Below, piece by piece: positions 1 through 4,348 of a stretch of DNA of 8,347 bases. The DNA is from an uncultured Ignavibacteria bacterium (lineage in GTDB: Bacteria > Bacteroidota > Ignavibacteria > Tepidaquicellales > Tepidaquicellaceae): the NCBI GenBank assembly GCA_937924675.1, contig CALEVL010000114.1:1-8347 (forward strand). The letters run 5' to 3'. A program made the translations under genes and the position numbers. Under the pieces are notes generated by a model, which was not told the DNA's origin, did no database searches, and saw nothing but the letters and a program-made list of their open reading frames with translations. The stretch's first letter is position 1, and the number at the start of each line of letters is the position of its first letter.

Positions 1-3000
1 TCACTCGCCGGCGATGTGAACGGCGACGGATACGACGATGTGATAGTTGGAGCCCCATATAATGATCTGACAGATACTGATGCCGGCAAAGCATACCTCT
101 TTACCAATACGCAGAACTTTGTTAGCACTCCGATGAATTCATTCTCTGCGCAGATTCAGGGAGATCAGTTCGGAACATCTGTTTCTGATGCAGGCGATGT
201 GAACGGCGACGGATTTCCGGATGTGATTGTCGGCGCTCCGATTACCGGCAAAGCATACATTTACTTTGGGGGAAGGCTCATGGATAATTTTGCTGATGTC
301 ATAATCAACCAAATAACTCCCTTGGATTTATTAGGGGCATGTGTCTCCTCGGCAGGAGATGTTAATAGTGACGGTTTTGATGATGTGATAGTTGGCGCAT
401 ACAATGGCGGAGCCAGTACCGGAAAGGCTTATATATATCTTGGCAGTATGAATATGGATAACTCGCCTGATATTGTATTTACCGGTGAAAATGCGAACGA
501 TCAATTTGGATTTTCTGTATCATCTGCCGGCGATGTTAATGGAGATAGTTTTTCAGATGTAATAATAGGCGCCCCTAGAACTAACACCGTCACAGGGAAA
601 ACATATATATATTATGGCGGATTCACAATGGACAATTCTGCTGATGTTACAATGACGGGTGAAGTTCAAAACAGTAATTTTGGAGGAAGTGTCTCAACAG
701 CAGGTGATGTCAACAACGATAATTATGATGATGTCATCGTTGGCGCAGACCTTTATAATGTGAGCTCAGGGAGAACTTACATTTTTCTTGGCGGAGCAGT
801 TATGAACAATGTTGCTGATGTAACAATAAGCGGAGGTCAATGGAATAAAATGGGACGAAGTGTTTCGAATGCCGGCGACGTAAATGCCGACGGTTTTGAC
901 GATGTGGTAGTTGGCGCATACATTCCCGGAATTAGTCCGTTAGAAAATAAAGGAGCTGCTTATGTGTTCTACGGCGGCGCTTCAATGAACAACATTGCAG
1001 ACATCAGCATGACCGGCATCGACTTTTATTACAACTTTGGCGAGTCAGTTTCTTCTGCAGGCGATTACAATAATGATGGCTATGATGACTACGCAGTGTC
1101 GGCTCATACAGCTCAACGTGTTTATATTTATTTCGGAGGACCCGGGGTTAACAATCAACCCGATGTGATAATAAGCGGAGAGAGAGCAAACACAAGCGTG
1201 TATCTTGGAATGTCAATTTCATTTGCAGGAGATGTGAACGGCGATGGGTATGATGATCTTATCGCAGGAGGTTTTTATGATCATTTAAGTGTCGGTGCAG
1301 CATACATTTTCACATACTCACAAACAGGCACGGACATAAATGACGCCGCCTTTACTGCAGAGCAAGTCGGCGACTGGTTTGGTTACTCCGTTGCTTCGGC
1401 AGGTGATGTTAATGCCGACGGTTTTTCTGATATAATTATTGGTTCACGATTGGGTAACGGCGGCGGCTTTCAATACGGCAGCGCCCATATCTATTACGGC
1501 GGCAACCCAATGGATTACAATCCGGATGTGACAATGAGAGGAGAAGCAAGCATAAGCCAGTTTGGTTTTTCAGTTTCAACAGCGGGCGATGTTAATGCCG
1601 ACGGATTTAGCGATGTGATAGTTGGAGCAAATAAAATGGGGCCGGGACGTGCTTACATCTTTTACGGCGGCGCGGTGATGAACAATGTGCCGGATGTGAT
1701 ACTTACCGGACTTGTGCCCGGAGATCAGTTTGGATTTTCAGTGTCTTCAGCAGGCAACTACAATGGAAACGGATTCAGTGATATTTATGATGACGTGATA
1801 GTTGGAGCAATTTACGCTCAGGGAAACGTTACTTATTCCGGTGCTGCATACATATTCTATGGAGGAAGCAACATGGATAATATTCCGGATGTAACATTTG
1901 GCGGCGAAGGATACGAAGATTGGTTCGGCTCATCAGTATCAAAGGCGGAAGACATTAATTATGATGGATACGGAGATGTAATAATAGGTGCAAGCAAGAA
2001 TGATGCAAACGGTACTAATGCCGGAAGAGCTTACATATACTTCGGAGGACCGTTTCTCGTTCCGTCGGTTACTCTAAACGGATCAAGTGCTTATGATTAT
2101 TTTGGAACCTCTGTTGCCGGATTAGGAGATGTGAACGGAGACTACTTCAGAGATGTAATAGTGGGCGCATACGGAAATGATGACAATGCTCCGGATGCAG
2201 GAAAAGCATATCTGTATTATGGAGATGCTCAAATGGATAATGTCAGAGATGTCTGGTTTACGGGGGAAAATGCGGGAGACTATCTCGGTGTTTATGTCTC
2301 TTCTGCAGGCGATGTAAACGCTGACGGTTTAGGTGATGTGATAGTTGGTGCGCACGGAAGTGATGCGGCCGGAACAGACCTCGGAAAGGCTTATGTCTAT
2401 TTCGGAAAGCAGACCATGGTCAACACTCCCGATTTCACGATGACCGGGAAAAGAGCCGGCAGTGCCTTCGGATGGAGCGTAGCAAATGCGGGTGATGTGA
2501 ACGGGGACGGCAGGAGTGATCAGATTGTCGGAGCTTTTTATGACAACACATCCGGTTACGATGCCGGAAGAGCATATCTTTACTTATCTTCAGAGCCATC
2601 TCAGCATTGCATACTCACTTTGAAGATGATCCCTCAGGCATTCTACAATCCCGGAAACGAAACGATGAACATATCCGACACTGTAACAGTAAATCTCAGA
2701 AGCTCGACTTATCCATACAACATCATTGACTATGCAAAAGCAGTCATCAACAAGACAAGCTTCACTACAAAATTCTATTTCAGGAATGCACCATCGGGAA
2801 ATTATTATCTCGACATTCGCCACAGGAACAGCATTGAGACGTGGAGCACATCTCCGGTAACGCTCACGAGAAATGTAAATACAAATTATGATCTTACAAC
2901 AGCTGCAAACAAATCATATGGAAGCAACATGATACAGGTTGACAACTCTCCGTTGAGGTTTGCCATTTATAGCGGCGACGTAAATCAAGACGGGATAGTT

Positions 3001-3156
3001 GATGCAACAGATGCTTTGCTGGTTGATAATGATGCCAATATTTTCCTGACCGGATATGTGAAGACGGATGTTAACGGAGATTATTCTGTAGATGCGACCG
3101 ATGCGCTGATAGTAGATAACAATGCAAATAATTTTGTGGGAAAGATGACGCCATAG
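1..3156 (+). CDS. Giant FG-GAP beta-propeller protein with C-terminal dockerin-like module, 5'-truncated by the window edge
   Basis: The frame is open from base 1 to the TAG at 3154-3156, giving 1,051 visible residues. The GTG at 16 lies inside a repeat and is not the true start. By overlay on the paralogue at 4349, about 463 residues are missing upstream, so the full protein is about 1,510 residues. Visible domains (window residue numbers): last blade of propeller 1 (1-37), propeller 2 with seven blades (38-440), propeller 3 with seven blades (441-864), a post-propeller domain (865 to about 985) and a dockerin-like pair of calcium loops (991-1051). Each blade carries FG-x-SVSSAGDVNGDGFDDVIVGA followed by AYIYFGG; the DxNxDGxxD part is the calcium loop seen in integrin-alpha FG-GAP repeats. 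It is probably exported and extracellular. Adhesion or matrix assembly is inferred from the family; no catalytic motif is visible. It ends in a dockerin-like domain, not a T9SS tail. The frame is intact throughout. Confidence 0.95.
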   Translation, partial: SLAGDVNGDGYDDVIVGAPYNDLTDTDAGKAYLFTNTQNFVSTPMNSFSAQIQGDQFGTSVSDAGDVNGDGFPDVIVGAPITGKAYIYFGGRLMDNFADVIINQITPLDLLGACVSSAGDVNSDGFDDVIVGAYNGGASTGKAYIYLGSMNMDNSPDIVFTGENANDQFGFSVSSAGDVNGDSFSDVIIGAPRTNTVTGKTYIYYGGFTMDNSADVTMTGEVQNSNFGGSVSTAGDVNNDNYDDVIVGADLYNVSSGRTYIFLGGAVMNNVADVTISGGQWNKMGRSVSNAGDVNADGFDDVVVGAYIPGISPLENKGAAYVFYGGASMNNIADISMTGIDFYYNFGESVSSAGDYNNDGYDDYAVSAHTAQRVYIYFGGPGVNNQPDVIISGERANTSVYLGMSISFAGDVNGDGYDDLIAGGFYDHLSVGAAYIFTYSQTGTDINDAAFTAEQVGDWFGYSVASAGDVNADGFSDIIIGSRLGNGGGFQYGSAHIYYGGNPMDYNPDVTMRGEASISQFGFSVSTAGDVNADGFSDVIVGANKMGPGRAYIFYGGAVMNNVPDVILTGLVPGDQFGFSVSSAGNYNGNGFSDIYDDVIVGAIYAQGNVTYSGAAYIFYGGSNMDNIPDVTFGGEGYEDWFGSSVSKAEDINYDGYGDVIIGASKNDANGTNAGRAYIYFGGPFLVPSVTLNGSSAYDYFGTSVAGLGDVNGDYFRDVIVGAYGNDDNAPDAGKAYLYYGDAQMDNVRDVWFTGENAGDYLGVYVSSAGDVNADGLGDVIVGAHGSDAAGTDLGKAYVYFGKQTMVNTPDFTMTGKRAGSAFGWSVANAGDVNGDGRSDQIVGAFYDNTSGYDAGRAYLYLSSEPSQHCILTLKMIPQAFYNPGNETMNISDTVTVNLRSSTYPYNIIDYAKAVINKTSFTTKFYFRNAPSGNYYLDIRHRNSIETWSTSPVTLTRNVNTNYDLTTAANKSYGSNMIQVDNSPLRFAIYSGDVNQDGIVDATDALLVDNDANIFLTGYVKTDVNGDYSVDATDALIVDNNANNFVGKMTP
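112..2592 (+). repeat. 14 FG-GAP blades forming two seven-bladed propellers (gene 1)
   Basis: Fourteen consecutive FG-GAP units can be counted here. The first seven end at 1320 in AAYIFTYS and the second seven end at 2592 in AYLYLSS. All other blades end in a YFGG-type motif (YYGG, FYGG, YLGG, YFGK and similar). The partial blade before base 112 likewise ends in LFTNT. These three atypical blade ends fall exactly every seventh unit, which fits closure of seven-bladed propellers like those of integrin alpha chains. At the DNA level, four blades share the identical 14-mer gatgtgatagttgg (37-50, 382-395, 1612-1625, 2335-2348). Blade 17 (calcium loop at 1753-1809) is atypical and is described in the findings. 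Confidence 0.88.
2593..2973 (+). other. Post-propeller beta-rich domain of gene 1
   Basis: Window residues 865-991 follow the last blade and do not contain FG-GAP repeats. The region has the order HCILTLKMIPQAFYN, then SDTVTVNLRSS, YYLDIRHRN, SIETWST, and TTAANKSYGSN, just before the dockerin-like loops. From memory, this arrangement (a short beta domain with a VxLR strand, an HRN-x-ETWS motif and a TAANKAYGSN-like segment) often precedes dockerin-like tails in Ignavibacteria-type secreted proteins; I cannot confirm it by search. The second gene enters the same domain at its last visible residues (HCVL), so it presumably carries a copy beyond the window. Confidence 0.6.
2974..3153 (+). other. 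Dockerin-like domain (two EF-hand-type calcium loops) at the C-terminus of gene 1
   Basis: Two 12-residue loops lie 30 residues apart: DVNQDGIVDATD (window residues 993-1004) and DVNGDYSVDATD (1023-1034). Both keep the dockerin type I ligand pattern D1, N3, D5, D9, D12. Each is followed by a matching helix, ALLVDNDANIF and ALIVDNNANNF. The two halves have the near-identical internal symmetry usual for dockerins. Positions 10-11 of each loop, which help set cohesin specificity in classical dockerins, are AT in both halves. The protein stops shortly after, in VGKMTP. In cellulosomes such a module would dock on a cohesin. In this phylum its partner is not known to me, so anchoring or assembly is inference. 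Confidence 0.85.
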
Positions 3157-3228
3157 AGTTGAAAGGTGAAAGGTGAAAGTGAGAATTGCCATACCTTTTG
3201 TGGCGTAGGGATTTTCGTCCAAAATCTT

Positions 3229-3432
3229 TCATACTTTTTGAGCCGGTATGGAAAGTCTCGACACCACAAGAAACACATCAAACACTTTCAGCAAAACATT
3301 GCCTGAAGTTCTTACATCGAACCTGATGGTTGTGGTTGGGTTGAAGGGGTTGGGGTAGTTTCCCTGGTTACGAATCTCCTGATTCGTAACGGTTGTTCTT
3401 GCGCTTTGAATCGGGTAATTGGGAACGAGTTG
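3229..3432 (-). pseudogene. Relic of a T9SS type A C-terminal sorting domain
   Basis: On the minus strand a short open stretch between TAA (3435-3433) and TGA (3231-3229) encodes NQGNYPNPFNPTTTIRFDV followed by RTSGNVLLKVFDV. This closely matches the start of the T9SS type A sorting domain (Por_Secre_tail), whose usual form is YPNPFNPTTxIxF ... VxLKVFDVLGxEV. The core NYPNPFNP lies at 3360-3337. After VFDV the expected LGREV, an AGxHxVxW segment and the final strands are missing: the frame reads FLVVSRLSIPAQKV and stops. Upstream, a stop cuts it off from any long gene body. It is therefore a cut-down tail of a lost gene on the opposite strand, or a mobile fragment. It implies the host has, or had, the type IX secretion pathway. 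Confidence 0.75.
3367..3390. repeat. Perfect 10-bp inverted repeat with a TCCT loop
   Basis: The arms gttacgaatc and gattcgtaac are perfect reverse complements separated by tcct. The hairpin sits just upstream of the NYPNPFNP codons of the minus-strand T9SS relic and is read there as VTNQEIRNQ. No T-tract follows on either strand, so it does not look like a rho-independent terminator. It may be a small intergenic repeat that entered the linker before the sorting tail. Confidence 0.7.
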
Positions 3433-3462
3433 TTAAAAAATGTAACACAAGGTATAGTTAGT

Positions 3463-3566
3463 GTTGATAAGTGCAGTTGATAAGGGTAAGCTGTTGGTCT
3501 CGCCCGCTGGAATATTTACATTTGGATCGGAGAAATTGTTGATGCGGGCTAAGACCAACAGCGGCA
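3463..3566 (-). repeat. Palindromic repeat element, inverted copy with long core (core II)
   Basis: The arms gctgttggtct (3490-3500) and agaccaacagc (3552-3562) are an exact 11-bp inverted repeat. Just inside them gcccgc (3502-3507) pairs with gcgggc (3544-3549). The tail at 3463-3498 is the reverse complement of accaacagcttacc plus the AATCAACTGCACTTAT-like tail found in the tandem units at 3784-4044, apart from a one-base shift. Read on the minus strand, 3566-3499 aligns without gaps to 4047-4114 with 54 of 68 bases identical. It is thus a member of the same repeat family in the opposite orientation. No transposase is encoded; it could be a REP-like or MITE-like non-autonomous element. Confidence 0.75.
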
Positions 3567-3569
3567 TAA

Positions 3570-3605
3570 TTGCATAGAATTTAACACATCACTAAGCTAA
3601 GTTTG
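3570..3605 (+). promoter_or_regulatory. Possible Bacteroidota-type promoter for the relic at 3627
   Basis: The octamer TAAGTTTG at 3598-3605 matches the Bacteroidota -7 consensus TAnnTTTG in full. A TTG lies upstream at 3570-3572, but the 25-base gap is longer than usual for the -33 box. It stands 21 bases before the start codon at 3627, a plausible position. The match is short and could be chance in AT-rich DNA. Confidence 0.3.
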
Positions 3606-3616
3606 TAAACAAAAAT

Positions 3617-3621
3617 AGGAG
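3617..3621 (+). promoter_or_regulatory. Ribosome binding site of the relic at 3627
   Basis: AGGAG lies five bases before the ATG at 3627. This strong Shine-Dalgarno match supports the ATG as the original start of a once functional secreted-protein gene. Confidence 0.6.
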
Positions 3622-3626
3622 TTGCT

Positions 3627-3806
3627 ATGAAAGCTTTAATAATTAGGAGCTGCATAGCGTTAGCAATTACCCTCACGTTATCAGACAATTCAATTGGCCA
3701 GCCGTGCTGGCAGATTCAAAACAGCGGAACAACATCTAATTTAAACTCCATTAAGCACAGGCCCACTTTTGGCACCGAAATTATTTGCCGCTGTTGGTGT
3801 TCCTGA
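3627..3806 (+). pseudogene. N-terminal relic of a secreted protein: signal peptide plus a WQIQNSGTTSNLNSI segment
   Basis: A 59-codon frame starts at ATG 3627 after a good ribosome binding site and ends at TGA 3804-3806. It begins MKALIIRSCIALAITLTLS, a positively charged start and hydrophobic core typical of a signal peptide, with likely cleavage near SIGQ. The next residues, QPCWQIQNSGTTSNLNSI, resemble the start of secreted YCF48/BNR-type propeller proteins of Bacteroidota, which commonly open with W..QNSGTT..LN.I; that link is from memory. After NSIKH the similarity ends. The last codons are repeat DNA (the tandem array starts at 3784), so the frame stops inside the repeat. The gene body is gone, probably by insertion of, or recombination at, the repeats. 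A translated short peptide cannot be excluded. Confidence 0.6.
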
Positions 3807-3829
3807 GCGCAGCGAAGGTCACCAACAGC
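3790..3829. repeat. Hairpin head of tandem unit 1 (core I)
   Basis: The arms gctgttggtg (3790-3799) and caccaacagc (3820-3829) are exact reverse complements. Inside them, after a small internal loop, cct (3802-3804) can pair with agg (3816-3818), leaving a gagcgcagcga loop. As RNA or single-stranded DNA this would form a stable stem-loop. No T-run follows directly, so a terminator role is not supported. Confidence 0.8.
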
Positions 3830-3920
3830 TTACCTTAATCAACTGCACTTATAACTGCTTTCTTTTTCTTATACAACTCTTAGCGTTTCCAATTTACACC
3901 CTTTAATACTATTTTTTGCC

Positions 3921-3960
3921 GCTGTTGGTGTTCCTGAGCGCAGCGAAGGTCACCAACAGC
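3921..3960. repeat. Hairpin head of tandem unit 2 (core I)
   Basis: This is identical to the hairpin of unit 1, with arms at 3921-3930 and 3951-3960 and the same 20-base core. Its conservation reflects the recent 131-bp duplication and is not independent evidence for function. Confidence 0.8.
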
Positions 3961-4046
3961 TTACCTTAATCAACTGCACTTATAACTGCTTTCTTTTTCT
4001 TATACAACTCTTAGCGTTTCCAATTTACACCCTTTAATACTATTCG

Positions 4047-4117
4047 TGCCGCTGTTGGTATTAGCCTGAATCAAGGGCATCTCAGATTCTGATATAAATT
4101 TTCCAGCGGGCGAGACC
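4047..4117 (+). repeat. Third palindromic element, truncated, with core II
   Basis: It starts with the same arm, tgccgctgttggt, as the tandem units. It then continues into the long core shared with the inverted element at 3463-3566; 54 of 68 bases match without gaps, ending in ccagcgggcgag. The right arm caccaacagc and the tail found in the other copies are missing: after gagacc the sequence runs into ccgcctgaagag. Both core II copies stay open in one frame, reading VSPAGKF...ANTNSG here (minus strand) and VSPAGIF...AKTNSG in the other copy (plus strand). Confidence 0.7.
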
Positions 4118-4156
4118 CCGCCTGAAGAGATTGTACTTGATTTGCCGACTGCGCGC

Positions 4157-4204
4157 AGACCCGCCTGCAGCGATGAATCATGAACACACTTTGCGGGCAG
4201 GTCT
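4157..4204. repeat. Imperfect inverted repeat, possible further REP-like element
   Basis: The arms agacccgcctgc (4157-4168) and gcgggcaggtct (4193-4204) pair at 10 of 12 positions across a 24-base loop. The GC-rich arms stand out from their AT-rich surroundings and resemble the gcgggcgagacc end of the core II elements next door. It may be another member of the same family or a separate intergenic repeat. Confidence 0.5.
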
Positions 4205-4334
4205 CCATTCACAGGAAACAAAATAAGGAAGACGATTTTTCAAAAGAATTATTCTGCAAGACTTTTTCGCAAAAATGGGCAACGATATAAAATACTTACT
4301 ATCACAATTCTATTTTAGCTACTTTTTAGAAATT

Positions 4335-4340
4335 AAGGAA
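4335..4340 (+). promoter_or_regulatory. Ribosome binding site of gene 2
   Basis: AAGGAA lies eight bases before the ATG at 4349 and fixes that codon as the start, in agreement with the signal peptide that follows. A TACTTTTT at 4320-4327 is one base off the Bacteroidota -7 consensus TAnnTTTG, but no TTG at a suitable distance was seen, so I do not call a promoter. Confidence 0.55.
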
Positions 4341-4348
4341 ATCAAAAT

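Larger units (their letters stand above)
3784..4044 (+). repeat. Two identical tandem copies of a 131-bp unit
   Basis: Positions 3784-3913 and 3915-4044 are identical over 130 bases at an offset of 131. Each unit starts tttgccgctgttggtg, has a palindromic head of about 40 bases, then the tail cttaccttaatcaactgcac, then a pyrimidine-rich stretch with ctttctttttc, and ends ctttaatactatt. The lack of any mismatch points to a recent duplication, or to conversion. There is no long coding frame and no CRISPR-like spacer variation. A third unit begins immediately at 4047 but switches to a different core. Confidence 0.92.
3157..4348. other. Gene-poor spacer with relic genes and palindromic repeats
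   Basis: No intact gene was found in these 1,192 bases. From left to right: a purine-rich stretch with repeated gaaaggt units just after the stop (3161-3179), an antisense relic of a T9SS sorting tail (3229-3432), an inverted palindromic element (3463-3566), a 59-codon signal-peptide relic (3627-3806), two identical 131-bp tandem units (3784-4044), a third diverged element (4047-4117), another imperfect inverted repeat (4157-4204), and an AT-rich leader before the next gene (4205-4348) in which I see only a ribosome binding site. No convincing rho-independent terminator follows the first gene. Confidence 0.8.

Noticed and set aside
16..18. GTG at 16 as the start of gene 1
   Set aside because: It encodes the Val of a GDVNGDG loop in mid-blade. 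The frame is open to base 1 and the paralogue shows about 463 more residues upstream.
2590..3281. Minus-strand open frames of 66-102 codons at 2590-2823, 2914-3222 and 3081-3281
   Set aside because: They lie opposite the gene 1 C-terminus and the relic region, have no ribosome binding site or recognisable domain, and are explained as shadows of the + strand gene.
3627..3650. Relic at 3627 as a third FG-GAP paralogue, because both it and gene 2 start MKAL
   Set aside because: Similarity stops after four residues. The following QPCWQIQNSGTTSNLNSI segment has no counterpart in the gene 2 linker.
3790..3829. Rho-independent terminator
   Set aside because: The stem is good but no T-tract follows the right arm on either strand, and the hairpin is part of a multi-copy repeat.
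3784..4044. CRISPR array
   Set aside because: There are only two full units, the 131-bp period is far too long, and there are no variable spacers between short constant repeats.
4000..4221. Minus-strand frame of 73 codons spanning the repeats before gene 2
   Set aside because: It is built from pieces of three different repeat elements (end of tandem unit 2, core II, and the inverted repeat at 4157-4204). It is better described as repeat DNA, though the coding-like core is noted in the findings.
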